NCBI GenBank assembly: GCA_903918675.1
Contig: CAIXFE010000030.1
Location: 1-55,884 of the forward strand
DNA: 55,884 nucleotides
Origin: an uncultured bacterium
GTDB taxonomy: Bacteria; Patescibacteriota; Gracilibacteria; Absconditabacterales; Absconditicoccaceae
Reading direction: 5' to 3'
Below, piece after piece: positions 10,592-20,731 of this stretch. Position 1 is the stretch's first letter, and every line of letters begins with the position of its first letter. The notes beneath the pieces were generated by a model. It had not been told where the DNA came from and ran no database searches. It saw only the letters and a list, made by a program, of their open reading frames with translations. Both the position numbers and the translations under genes were made by a program.

Positions 10592-10939
10592 CTATCATTC
10601 ATTTTTAGAAAGAAATTCCTTGAAGTGTTTAAATGCATGGTTGACCAGATCTTCTGGGAATTTAAATCCCACCTTGCTTTCATAGACAAAGCTTTTGCCA
10701 TCAAAATCGAAGAGAAAGTTTCCTTCATATCTTTTCTGCTTGGTTTGATTGATCTTATAGTCGATCCTAACTTCTGCATTAGCTTTGTTCTTATAGATTT
10801 TTTTGAGATAAGAATCCAATTTACCTTCGATGTTCTTATGAGTCAAAAGCTTGATGCTTTCCTGTACCTCTACAGGCACTTCGGTAAACATATACGAAAC
10901 TACGGGTTGTGAGGGTGCAACTTGAGCCATTTCTGTCAA
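10592..10939 (-). CDS. HPF/RaiA-like ribosome hibernation protein
   Basis: 115 residues. It resembles the short hibernation-promoting factor family that binds the 30S decoding region and inactivates ribosomes. The beta-alpha-beta layout and conserved phrases AEVRIDYKI, KRYEGNFLF and DLVNHAFKHFKEFL fit CPR members of this family. The apparent stop at 10595 is TGA, so the protein ends one glycine later at TAG 10592-10594. The start is ATG 10939 or 10930. The gene is flanked by repeat-rich spacers and is probably monocistronic. Confidence 0.75.
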
Positions 10940-10984
10940 TTAGGGAATAAAGAATTTCAATCCGTCATGGATGGATGTATAAGC

Positions 10985-11128
10985 AATTATCGTCAAAAAG
11001 CAACCCTTAAAAGAAGTTGAAATGTTGAAAGGTTGAAACGTTGAAAGGTGTAGGTTCCTTTGACTTTCTATCTTTCCATGTTCCCACGCTCCCACATTCC
11101 CATGTTCCCACATTCCCACGTTCCAATG
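10985..11128. repeat. gttgaaa tandems and cccacattccc tandems
   Basis: Degenerate gttgaaa(t/g/c) units (about 11008-11047) are followed by repeated cccac(a/g)ttcccatgtt units (about 11080-11127). Both word families recur throughout the window as direct or inverted copies. Confidence 0.8.
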
Positions 11129-11629
11129 TTATGCCAATTGATCAATGAAGTTCTGCTTGATATCAGATATTTTCTGATTTTCTTGGATGAGTGTATGACA
11201 CTTTCTGATCAGCTCTCTAATATCCTGATAATAAATGAGCCCAAGGACTTCGTTGAGCGTAGCTCGTTTATATACGCCGATATATCACTCGATATTCTCT
11301 ATCTTCACAATATTCGGATTGCCAAAATACTGGATGAGAAAGTACGTTACGTCTTTGTCCATCTGACCTTTTTGATGTTCAGTATTTCTGAGCTGAGTCA
11401 CGCCGACTTTCTGTTTGATCTTCATCTGATTGATCGGGATGCCAGTCTCTTCACTGACTTCTCTCAATGCGGTCTGTTGGATGTCCTCTCCAGTTTGAAT
11501 CTTCCCCTTAGGAGCTACTCGTTCGATCTTTCCGCTAAGTGCATGCCTTTTGATAAGGAGATACCTAGGTTCTCCATCAGTCGCTACATAGTACACAATT
11601 CCTCATGCACTTTGGATAATTTCTCACAT
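11129..11629 (-). CDS. Nudix hydrolase
   Basis: Hydrolyses a nucleoside diphosphate linked to some other group; the substrate cannot be told. It has 166 residues from ATG 11629 (M-G-EIIQSAGGIV) to TAA. The perfect Nudix box GX5EX7REUXEEXGU is seen as GKIQTGEDIQQTALREV followed by SEETGI. A standard-code reading begins only at a downstream GTG and stops at TGA 11285. Reading UGA as Gly restores the usual N-terminal strand SAGGIVYYV and a C-terminal extension. Confidence 0.93.
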
Positions 11630-11767
11630 AGGATGATAAAATGATAAAATCCTTTACAGGACAAGTGTTAAAGTGTTAAAGGGCTAGTGAATAGTGAACA
11701 GCGATGGTGTTTTGCATATAAACCCTCCTACGCTGTTAGTTGTTAGTTATTCACTGTTAGCTGCCTT

Positions 11768-12175
11768 TTATATGCTCAAGATCAATTTCATAATTTTTCC
11801 GATCCCTCTCGCGATGGCGTTAGGATTTTGATCGCTTGTGGCGATGGTTTCCAAGACAGATAAGGCTGCTTCACCTACTTCCGGCGGGCGCTCAGGATGA
11901 TCGAGTATCCGGCGATCTATCTGTTGTTTATATAAGATGATTTTACGTTGGATCCTGGATGGAATAGGATGCCCCCCTTGTCATCAAGTACTGGATTCAC
12001 TTGCCTGGAATTCTTGCTCCAAAGTATTCAGGATTTTCTCATCTTTTTTTGCTTCATCGGCCTCTTGTGATTTTACTTTGTCTACAGCTTTTTTCATATT
12101 CTCAAAAGTGGAGCCAGGCGTATTTTTGGCTTTTTCTTTATTTGAAGATGGGTTTAACTTTTCCGGAGTTCACAT
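11768..12175 (-). CDS. Hypothetical protein downstream of hrcA, 135 aa
   Basis: Starts MGTPEKLN at ATG 12175, 12 bp after the hrcA stop, and ends in TAA, so it is likely co-transcribed with hrcA. The N-terminal third is lysine-rich and disordered-looking (SSNKEKAKNTP). A helical stretch follows (ENMKKAVDKVKSQ), then a linker with a double TGA (SST-GG-QGG). The C-terminal region is basic (IQRKIILYKQQIDRR). I first considered GrpE from its place beside hrcA, but the sequence does not support that. Family unknown. Confidence 0.7.
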
Positions 12176-12187
12176 AAAGATGACGGA

Positions 12188-12850
12188 TTATAAAGATTGG
12201 AGAACTTTCCTTAGGACGGCAACATTTTTCTTGTAATTGACTCTCGTGGGGCCAATGATGGAGATGATGCAATCGTAGTCATTAAGAGTGATCTTAGCAT
12301 ACAGACACGACACGATAGTATCTTTCTCTTCTATAAAGGTATAATAGATTTGATTTTTTTTCAAGATCTTGCTATCGATAAATTTTACTACTCTTTTTTC
12401 CTCGATGAAGCGGATAATATTCCTCGTCATCTGATATTCGTCCAGCATATCGTCTCTGAGAAGATTGTTGATCCCGAGATAATAATATTCATCATTCCTG
12501 ATAAATCCTACGACGACCCCATCTACAAGTCCGCCCGTAGTCTCCACGAGATACGTCAATCCTTTTCTCACGTCTTTGATCTCTCAGACTTTTTCTTCCT
12601 CCTGATGAGTAAGATAAGAATCTAGATACAAGGAAAGCCCTTGCACCGTAGGGATTCTCCCAGAACTATTGTAAGGCTGAAACACCATCCCGGCTTTTTC
12701 CAAGACGTTGAGGTACTTCCTAAGTGTGGAAGGCGCGTATTCGGAGTCTCCCAAAGAATGCAAAAACTTAGAACCTACCGGTTCTCCCTTATTGATATAA
12801 TTATCAATGACGACATCGAGTAATGCCAGCAACTTAGGATCGAAATCCAT
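12188..12850 (-). CDS. hrcA: HrcA-like heat-shock repressor, short form
   Basis: Winged-helix transcription repressor. It has 220 residues, ATG 12850 to TAA. The N-terminal DNA-binding domain is clear: INKGEPVGSKFL, a recognition-helix region APSTLRKYLNVLEKAGM, and the wing NSSGRIPTVQGLSLYLD. TGA at 12584 (EEEKV-G-EIKD) joins the halves. The usual HrcA is about 340 residues, so the GAF-like regulatory part is shortened here. I looked for a CIRCE inverted repeat (TTAGCACTC-N9-GAGTGCTAA) upstream of this gene and did not see one, so its target operator is unknown. Confidence 0.88.
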
Positions 12851-13055
12851 GGAAGAGAATTAATAATTAATAATTGATAATTGATAATGGTGGTGTTTTT
12901 TTCTGATTGGCTTGAATATATGGATTTGTTTTGGAGAAACAAGGGAAATTGAAAAGTCCGCGATAGCGGACAGTTTATAATTAATAATTGATAATTAATA
13001 ATGACGGTTGTTTTTTATAGGAAAGACACCGAAATTATACATTATAAATTATACA
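12851..13055. repeat. AT-rich tandem repeats (attaataattgata)
   Basis: Two blocks of ttaataattgataa-type repeats (about 12857-12888 and 12973-13000) and a ttatacattata block (about 13034-13062). They show no coding potential. The last block runs into the 3' end of the next minus-strand gene. Confidence 0.75.
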
Positions 13056-13520
13056 TTATACATTCATTTTCAGTTGTTTCTGCCAAACCATCCTATTGAT
13101 CGACATTCTGGTCGGAGAAGCATTACAGAATTCGTCAGCGGTCAAGAGTAGAAATCATTTTACGCCCAACATAATCTGCTGTAAATTAAATTCGTTTTCC
13201 CGTAATTTCTGATGCATTTTTTGCTCACCAATCTTCGTCAATCCAAATTTAGAGACGTAGAAATGGAGGTCGCGCTCGTGTTTTTGGAAGTCTTTATCGC
13301 CGTTATATTCCAATTCATGGAGTTGCGCAGTATTCTGTCTATCCAAGACGAGAAGATATTCTTTCAATCCATCAATATTTTGCAAAATATTCTTGAGCTT
13401 ATAATAATGCAAATATTTCAGAAAATCTTCTACTTCGATTTTCAGATATCCTGCAACATCGATATGATTCACTTTTTTCATAATGGCTTTCATCAAGAGG
13501 TCTTTCTTGGACTCTGTCAT
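13056..13520 (-). CDS. Hypothetical protein after ftsE-like gene
   Basis: Starts MTESKKDLLMKAIMKK (ATG 13520; an upstream in-frame ATG lies at 13535) and follows the ATPase gene at once, so they are likely co-transcribed. The protein is helical and charged. With TGA at 13155 read as Gly it continues 33 residues to TAA 13056-13058, through TADEFCNASPTRMS, rather than stopping after LGVK. The final residues overlap an AT-rich repeat. No family recognised. FtsX would be expected next to FtsE, but this protein has no TM segment and is not FtsX. Confidence 0.65.
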
Positions 13521-13544
13521 AATCTCCCAGTACATAAGTAAAAA

Positions 13545-14219
13545 CTATTTCAATGCATCAAGTTTGATGGCGTGTTTCTCTTTAAGGTAGTGAACAAGGT
13601 GAATATCGTGGGTGATGAGCAATACCGTATTCCCCATTTTATTCGCCTCTATCAGGAGATCGGCTACTTGCTGAGTATGCTCCCGATCAAGATTTCCTGT
13701 AGGTTCATCAGCGATCAAAAACTCTGGATCATGGATGAGCGCTCTTGCGAGGCAGACTTTCTGCTTTTCTCCAGCACTCAAAAATTGTACCGGCACATCC
13801 AGAAGATCGCGGAGATTCATCTTCTTTACGATGCCGTCAAGTTTGCTTTCTATGATAGTTTCTCCTAGACCGAATATTTTCAAAGGATAACTAATATTTT
13901 CTCTGACAGAGCATTCTTCCAATAATCTATAATCCTGGAAAACGATCCCGATTTTTTTTCTATAATTTTCTAGATCCGATTCACTGTACTTAGAGATGTC
14001 ATCCTCTCCACAGAATACCGTACTATGCGGAGCAGTGATTTGTCCAATGATGAGTTTCACTAGCGTCGTCTTTCCTGTCCCAGATTTTCCCATCAAGACA
14101 CGAAAATCATTTTTCAGTAAAGAAAAATCAAAATGATCAAACAATTTGTTTGGATTTTCAGGGTATCATCGTGTCAGATTATGTACAGTAATCAAGGCAT
14201 CTTTCTCGATATGACTCAT
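13545..14219 (-). CDS. ftsE: FtsE-like ABC transporter ATPase
   Basis: Cytoplasmic ATPase of the FtsE/LolD group. It has 224 residues, ATG 14219 to TAG. Features in order: LTR-G-YPENP near the N-terminus (TGA = Gly), Walker A GKSGTGKTT (about residue 45), Q-loop IGIVFQDYRLLEEC, signature LSAGEKQKVCLARAL, Walker B FLIADEPTGNLD, and the switch LLITHD. The QDYRLL phrase after the Q-loop is typical of FtsE. No FtsX follows, so the membrane partner must be elsewhere, or the ATPase serves another transporter. Confidence 0.85.
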
Positions 14220-14618
14220 GAGAAATAATTATCAGCTAAAGGGTCTTTCTTGTATCATATAAAGTATACCGCTAAAAGTGCTATAAAGCAAAAAAAAATG
14301 CTTCTCCTCAGCCATTCGGATTGACAAAATCGCCAAAAATCGTACAGAATCGGCAAAAGTCGTACAAAATAGAGAAAACTCGTTGTTTAGTACCGCTGTT
14401 CCCCTTCGCGAAGGGGCCTCGGTCCAGCTTAGCTGGGGATCCCGCAGAGCGGGAGGGGGATTTAGATCCTCCGTCTCGCCTTCGCCTGCCTACCGGACAG
14501 GCAGGCTCGCCACCTCCTTTAAAAAAGGAGGACACAATTTTAAAAAACTCGTTGAAAGTACGAGTGATTTATATATCTACAATCTGTGATCTTTTAGTCT
14601 TTTAATCTTTGAATCCTG
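14220..14618. repeat. Repeat-dense spacer, no gene
   Basis: Contains a run of nested palindromes: ccccttcgcgaagggg (about 14401-14416), cagcttagctg, cccgcagagcggg, and GCCTGCCT/AGGCAGGC (14484-14506), then ctccttt/aaaggag. The aatcgccaaaaatcgtacagaatcgg words at 14328-14380 are degenerate tandems. A minus-strand ORF through the tract is only an open frame in repeats. This resembles a compound mobile repeat, parts of which recur at 8040-8110 and 28140. Confidence 0.7.
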
Positions 14619-15644
<1,026 letters not shown>

Positions 15645-15693
15645 AGAAGGAATGAACAATGAATGATGAACAATGAACAATTGTGGTGTTTTT

Positions 15694-16257
15694 TTACGTT
15701 CCCAAATCTTCATCTACAAAGATAATGGAGAGTCTCTCTTTACTCCATTGTCTCTCGACAATGACTTTATAACACCAGATTTCTTCTACGGTCTTCTCTA
15801 GTCTCTTTGCTATCTGTTCTGCCACGAACTGAGTCCTTGCGAGTCATTCTTCTACGGTTTTTACGATTTTATTTTTCCCTACGATAAGGATAATTTTACT
15901 TGGACCATAAATGATTGAAGATATTCTATTTCCATTTGTCTCTCAAAATATGAGTTGTCCATCTTCCGTGATTGCGTTGCAACTTGATAAAAAGAAATCG
16001 GCATGTTGTCAGTCCAACATCATTTGACGAGCTTCAGGGGATCCTTTTTGAAATTGAGTCCTATCGAAAAGTGTATAGTCTCAATTTCTTAGCACGTCAA
16101 GAAACTCTAAACTTTCTAGCGTACGGCTTCCTCCAAATCCGATTGAAGATTTCTCGGGAATTAACTTTTTCAATTCTTCAACTGCTTCTTGTGCGGTTTT
16201 TACTTCCATAGCGGCAATGTTTCTCTTTTCTAGATTCTCAATAATTGATTCGAACAT
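15694..16257 (-). CDS. LUD-domain protein (LutC/YkgG-like)
   Basis: 187 residues from ATG 16257 (MFESIIENLEKRNI) to TAA 15694-15696; an ATG at 16287 is the alternative start. The family fold is seen in AQEAVEELKKLIPEKSSIGF, GGSRTLESLEFLDVLRN-G-DY, ADFFLSSCNAITEDGQ and SSIIYGPSKIILIVGKNKIV. The LUD family includes lactate-utilisation subunits and stand-alone CPR homologues of unknown function. The gene stands alone, so a lactate role is not supported. Four TGA codons are read as Gly, which is why no long standard-code ORF is visible. Confidence 0.8.
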
Positions 16258-16289
16258 TTTCACCAAGATTAAGAAATAAATTTTCAAAT

Positions 16290-16428
16290 CGTATTTTCTA
16301 TCTAGATTGCTTCCCCGCCTGTGCGGGGCAGGCTACCTGCGTCTCGCAATGACCATTCCTACATCTAAGGTCTAACCCCGCCTTCACTCGCAATGACACT
16401 CTAAGGTCTAAGTGCTAAGCTCTAAGTT
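16290..16428. repeat. Palindrome and ctaag-type tandem repeats
   Basis: CCCCGC (16313-16318) pairs with GCGGGG (16323-16328). Then come ctgcgtctcgcaatgac and cactcgcaatgacactc copies of a cattgcgag-type repeat, and ctaaggtctaagtgctaag tandems. The latter run into the 3' end of the next minus-strand gene, and its last residues are encoded by the repeat word. Confidence 0.75.
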
Positions 16429-17553
16429 CTAAGCACCTACCTTCACTCCTAACTTCCTTCTAATATGCAGTGCAATCTGTTTCCTATTCCACTCTTTTTC
16501 ATCGAATTTGCGGAATTGTTCTACGATGTTTGGAAAATCATCTTTATCGTCTATGAGGATCCCTGTATCTCTATCTACCAACTCTGGGGTCGCACCTGCG
16601 TTGTATCCGAAAACCGGTACGCCGATCAACAATGCTTCCGCGGTATTCATTCAGAAACTTTCTTTGGTAAGGTTGATCATACCTCTAGCTTCCTGGATAA
16701 TGTGAACCATATCTTCCGGAGTTTTCCATCACAAGAAAATTATCGTGTCGCCAGCGATGGATTTCAAATATTCTTCATCAGGACCAGAACCGATCATGAT
16801 CAGAGGCTTCTTTATCTTATTGAATAACTTGATGATGAGATCGCACTCTTTGACAAACGCAACCAATCTCCCGACATACACGTAATATGCCAAAGGTTGG
16901 TCTGCTACGGGAGTCTCATAATAGAGATTGAGAAGTTTGGGATACTGGACCTTCGCTTTCATATGATAAAGCTCCTTAGCGAGGTCGGCAGTATATTGGC
17001 TATTGGCAGTGATGACATCAAACTTAGTAAACTTCTTGTCCCACTTCCTGAGCTTAGGGACGATGTAATGGAAAAGGAAGCCTTTTATCCCATGAAGCTT
17101 TTTATCATATTCATCATAATGACTCCAGATGTATTGCATAGGGGAGTGGAGATAGAGTTTCATAGGTACTCCTGAGAGAGGCGTAATATTTTTAGCTATA
17201 GCAAATGATGAGATGATGATCTGCTTAGGAGCATATTTCTTGATCTTCCTAGAGAGGCGCCTCATGAGCATAGGATAGAAAAACATCAGATTACGATAAT
17301 CAAAAAGCCATGACAATAATGGGCATCTTTTTTTCGTACAAAACAAAAAGAGCTGATTGAGCCAGCTCGGTAGGGCAGTAACGATGGGCAGGGCGTGGTC
17401 ACCTACCTGAAGATATTTTCTGTCTGAGATGAGCGTAAAGACTTTGGTTCCGAGGGGATCTTGATGGTCATCGATTTCCTGCACAATCATATCTCTAAAT
17501 ACTTCCAGTGCTCATCATGGCATAATCCAGCAATGGACAAAGGCCTTTTTCAT
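16429..17553 (-). CDS. GT4-type glycosyltransferase
   Basis: 374 residues, ATG 17553 to TAG. It is a retaining glycosyltransferase of the GT-B fold, probably building envelope glycans. The N-terminal MKKAFVHCWIMPGGALEVF has its GG encoded by two TGA codons. YVYVGRLVAF opens the C-terminal nucleotide-sugar domain. The catalytic EX7E region is ESFGMNTAEALLIGVPVFGY, a standard GT4 motif, followed by AGATPELVD. TGA at 16729 links FL-G-WKTPEDM. Donor and acceptor are unknown. The stop codon lies in a ctaagcaccta repeat, so the last residues (KVGA) are repeat-derived. Confidence 0.9.
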
Positions 17554-17765
17554 ACAAGCCACGTCATGATATAAAGTATCATCGATCCCCATATATCTAT
17601 TTGCCAAGTAAAATCAAACGGATTTAAGTTTAGTAAGCTTTGTGTTTTGAAATCCTCATGATACATTCCCCTACGAATCTGCTTGAAAAGGTCAGGGAAA
17701 AAAATATCACTCACATCAGTTCTTACATTTTAACATTTCATCACTTTAACATTTCATCACTTCTT
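17554..17765. repeat. Spacer with acatttcatcacttt tandem
   Basis: Divergent promoter region between the glycosyltransferase and the next + gene. The tandem acattt(t/c)aacatttcatcacttt lies at about 17726-17765. No gene is supported, although the frame upstream of ATG 17766 happens to stay open. Confidence 0.6.
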
Positions 17766-18176
17766 ATGGAAAAAAGAGAAAAAAGGATACTCAGGAATAA
17801 TATCATCAAGTTTCTTATCGGGCTTATACTGCTCGGGTTTTCTTATGGATACGTCCAAAATCATCCCGCAGAAAAATCTTCTATCTTTTCGGGATTTGAA
17901 GTGTTGTGGCAGAGAATAGATGTGTTGTATCATCAGATCACAAAGACCAACCCCGAGGCACTCCAAAATCAATATAATTACGAGCAAACCTACCAGGAGC
18001 TTATCAAAATGGCAGAGAGTAAGACTTGCGTCGATCCTGGAGTATTGGTAGATCTCAATGAGACACTTCTGGCACTCAAAAAAGAAAGCATCAAAAATAT
18101 CAATAACGATCTTCCCGGCTATCAGCGTAAAGCACAAGAATTTCAGAATATGATAGAAAACTGCACTAAGAAGTAG
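17766..18176 (+). CDS. Small membrane-anchored hypothetical protein
   Basis: 136 residues from ATG 17766 (MEKREKRILRNNIIKF) to TAG. One N-terminal TM segment (IIKFLIGLILLGFSYGYV) is followed by a helical extracytoplasmic region with two cysteines (KTCVDPG, ENCTKK). The open frame reaches back to 17640, but that stretch is tandem repeat, so the internal ATG after the repeats is chosen. No family recognised. Confidence 0.65.
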   Translation: MEKREKRILRNNIIKFLIGLILLGFSYGYVQNHPAEKSSIFSGFEVLWQRIDVLYHQITKTNPEALQNQYNYEQTYQELIKMAESKTCVDPGVLVDLNETLLALKKESIKNINNDLPGYQRKAQEFQNMIENCTKK

Positions 18177-18191
18177 TAGAAAGCGACCGAG

Positions 18192-18211
18192 CCTGCCTGC
18201 CGGTAGGCAGG
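18192..18211. repeat. GC-rich palindrome copy
   Basis: CCTGCCT and AGGCAGG arms around a 6-nt loop, a copy of the 8081 palindrome. A second small palindrome, cccgcaaggcggg, follows at about 18226. Confidence 0.8.
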
Positions 18212-18270
18212 TAAAACGAGGGAGTCCCGCAAGGCGGGATAGAAGGTAGAAGGTTGAGGATTGAAAGAGG

Positions 18271-18296
18271 TGACTTAAGTTAAGTCATTTTTTTTA
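18271..18296. terminator. Terminator hairpin
   Basis: TGACTTA and TAAGTCA arms with a 3-nt loop, then eight T residues, between two convergent genes. It serves the + strand gene best. Confidence 0.8.
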
Positions 18297-18297
18297 T

Positions 18298-19527
18298 TTA
18301 TGAAAGGAAAGGAATTTTTACCCCTCGGAAAGTGACTAAATCTTTGAAGATAATATAGACTCCTAGTACGAGCAGGAGGATGAAAAATATCATATTGATA
18401 TAGGATTCGATAGTGAAATATTTCTCTGGTTTCAACTTCCCTATACCTTGGATCAATACGCCGAGAAGTCTTCCTCCATCCAATGCAGGGATTGGCAAGA
18501 CATTGAAGATAGCAAGCGCCAGTGAAATCATAGCAGCAAAGGCGAGGAAAAACGTCCATCCTCACTCATCATACAACATGCCACCGATTTTGATCGCACC
18601 GACAGGTCCTGTCATTTTATTCAATTGCTGTGAGATTTTGACTCTCTGGAAGGAAAGCAGTCACTTGCCCAGTGTTCACAAAACATTGAACGTAGCAGCG
18701 GTTTCTGAGCCTATTTCTTTCAGTCCCCAGAGCATAGCAGTGCCTAGAGGCAACTTGATACGTTGATCCTTAAAAAGGCCCATAGCAGAGATATCTATAC
18801 CAGTATACGCGATCCCCAACTCACAATGGTCCAGTCCACATGCTCATGAGAATGCCAGCATTTTATGTTTTCTCTGTACTGCCAAATCTACCTTGCCTCA
18901 GCTAATATTTTTCAAGACCGTATCTACATTCCACGCATTGACCTTCATTTTATTGATAGAGAGAATGATATCTCCGGTTTTGATGTCCAAAGTGCTTGCC
19001 AAGGATCATGATTGCACATCCTCTATGGTGACAGGAATATTCTCGATCTGCTGTTTGGCGGTATCGCTAATGTATCATTTTTGATAGAGGAAAGTTTTGG
19101 TCGGGAAAAGATAACTGGCGTGCTGAGCCTGGATGCTGTTTTCTGAAACGACCACGATAGGTCTGGTCCCCGCCGTAAGGATCACGGTGAAGAGTATCCA
19201 TGCTAATATCACATTCGATGTCACTCCAGCAAGCAAGATGATGATCTTTCTCCATATCTTTGCTTTGATGAAACTATCTTTTGCATGAAAGTCTTCTTGT
19301 ACATCCGGATCTTCCCCTTTGAGTCTGACAAATCCGCCTAGAGGAAGTCGGTTGAGCGTGTAAGCAGTTCAGCTTTTATCTTTCCATAAGGTACATACCT
19401 TCGGAGGCAGTCCAATTCCGAATTCCAAAACTTTCACCCCACTTCTTTTGGCAGCGATAAAATGTCCCAATTCGTGGCCCAAGACCAATCCCATAAAGAC
19501 CAAAATTCAGATAATAATCACAAGCAT
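18298..19527 (-). CDS. rseP: RseP-like site-2 intramembrane metalloprotease
   Basis: M50 family zinc protease that cleaves TM segments, usually of anti-sigma factors or signal peptides. It has 409 residues, ATG 19527 to TAA. The first TM carries the zinc motif GHELGHFIAAKRSG. RLPLGGFVRLKGEDPD matches the family's membrane-reentrant loop. A PDZ domain sits in the middle (KTGDIILSINKMKVNAW). The C-terminal NVLPIPALDGGRLL supplies the third zinc ligand. Many glycines are TGA-encoded, so only the last 77 residues show as a standard-code ORF. Its substrate is not evident from the neighbourhood. Confidence 0.94.
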
Positions 19528-19745
19528 GAAAAATGATGAAATGATAAAGTCCTTTCCCCCATTGCCTTGAACGGGGCAATCAGAATAAATGATGAGATGA
19601 TAAAATACTTTCATCAAAAAGATTGATTCTTATGTAGGGAATTGTATATATAAAGCAACCTTTTTTGTAAAGGTTGGAAAGTTGGAGGGTTGGAAGGTTG
19701 GAAAGTTAAAATGCTCCCACGTTCCCACTTTCCCACGCTTCAACT
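19528..19745. repeat. Dispersed repeats between rseP and tatD
   Basis: Two aaatgatgaaatgataaa(g/a)t copies flank a ccttgaacggggcaatcag stretch. Downstream are ggttggaaagttgg tandems (about 19668-19708) and cccac(g/t)ttcccac tandems. This word order (ggttgg.. then cccac..) also occurs at 11008-11127 and inside the cca gene. Confidence 0.75.
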
Positions 19746-19747
19746 AT

Positions 19748-19776
19748 TTGAGATGATCAGAAATTTATTATATAAT
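19748..19776 (+). promoter_or_regulatory. Promoter of tatD
   Basis: TTGAGA (19748-19753), a 17-bp spacer and the consensus TATAAT (19771-19776). The ATG at 19785 is so close that the transcript would have almost no leader. Confidence 0.65.
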
Positions 19777-19784
19777 TAAATGAC

Positions 19785-20669
19785 ATGAGGCTCTATGATG
19801 CTCATACTCATTTGAGTGGAGAAGAACTGTATCCTGAATGGGAAAAGTATTTGGACTTGTTCGTCCAGGCGGGTGGTAAGTGACTGATCAACTCGTGAGC
19901 GAGTGAGGAATATAATTTAAGAGGAATCGAAATCGTAAGAGAAATCGCGAATTGAAAATTGAAAATTAACTTGTCCTCGCAAGGGGAAAATTGAAAATTA
20001 GTCGCCTGAGCGACTATAGGGTATCATCCGGGAGAATGCGGAATGCAGGAGCCGTCCGTGGTTCGTACAGAAATTATCACTGAAGAAAATATTCAGCAAA
20101 AAATGGATGGACTGAGAGTTTTGTACGAAGCGAATAAAAAATACATTGTCGCGATAGGGGAGTGTGGGATCGATACCTTTTATCCTGGGACAGAGGATCA
20201 GTTGCCACTCCAGAAAAAATTGTTTGCCATGCACTGCGATCTTGCTAGGGAGCTCAATCTTCCTTTGGTGGTGCATATCAGGCAAGATTTTGATGCGGGA
20301 CTGGAAATATTGAAAAATTATACCGATCTTACCATTCATTTTCATTGCCGAAGTTTCTGAAGAGAAGAAGTGGCAAGGTTGGAGCGTGCGAGTGTGGAAA
20401 GGTGATGGAAACTTTTTATATGATTTTGTGGGAATATAACCTATAAAAACGCTCAAAATCTCAGAGATTCATTATTTCAAGTGCCACTAGATCAATTACT
20501 TTTGGAGACTGACGCCCCTTGGCTGAGTCCTCAAGCAGTCCGTGGTACAACCAACCATCCAGCGAATATCCAGTATACGTATGAATTTGTAGCCCAGCTC
20601 TTATGAATTTCGCCAGATCAGCTCTGTGAAATCGTTGAGAAAAATTACAAAAAGATATATATGAAGTAA
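19785..20669 (+). CDS. tatD: TatD-family metal-dependent DNase
   Basis: 294 residues, ATG 19785 to TAA. The metal-site motifs are all present: DAHTHL, GYHPGE, GECGID, LVVHIR, HFHC and LLETDAPWL. TGA is read as Gly at about nine places (for example K-G-LINS-G-ASEE and GFCGN). Residues about 55-73 (IANGKLKINLSSQ.. ENGKLVA) derive from an aattgaaaattgaaaatta repeat flanking ctcgcaagggg, inserted between the first helix and the TIGYHP strand. The stretch VARLERASVERG near residue 200 is about six residues longer than usual and its DNA resembles the ggttggagcgtgggag repeat. The gene stays open through both only because UGA is sense. Confidence 0.92.
19949..20001 (+). repeat. In-frame repeat inside tatD
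   Basis: gaattgaaaattgaaaatta, then a ctcgc/gcgag-like core, then aaaattgaaaattag. The same aattgaaaatt words fill spacers and recur inside cca at about 28357-28393. Two in-frame TGA codons lie in this tract. Confidence 0.75.
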
Positions 20670-20674
20670 ATATG

Positions 20675-20702
20675 TTGACTCTGCGCAGCAAATAAGTATA
20701 AA
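20675..20702 (+). promoter_or_regulatory. Promoter of the 635-aa gene
   Basis: TTGACT (20675-20680), a 16-bp spacer and TATAAA (20697-20702), 29 bp before ATG 20732. Confidence 0.6.
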
Positions 20703-20731
20703 AACAACATTTAATTGTTGTCCTTTTTCTG

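Noticed and set aside
10537-10594. CRISPR array
   Set aside because: The units are adjacent tandems of about 15 bp without spacers; the same holds for the other tandem blocks. No cas gene is in the window.
11768-12175. grpE next to hrcA
   Set aside because: The translated sequence lacks the GrpE coiled coil and beta domain motifs; only the location suggested it.
12851-13055. CIRCE operator upstream of hrcA
   Set aside because: No TTAGCACTC-N9-GAGTGCTAA or close variant is present; the tract is AT-rich tandem repeat.
14308-14535. 75-aa minus-strand ORF and matching + strand ORFs
   Set aside because: They consist wholly of nested palindromic repeats; no protein-like composition.
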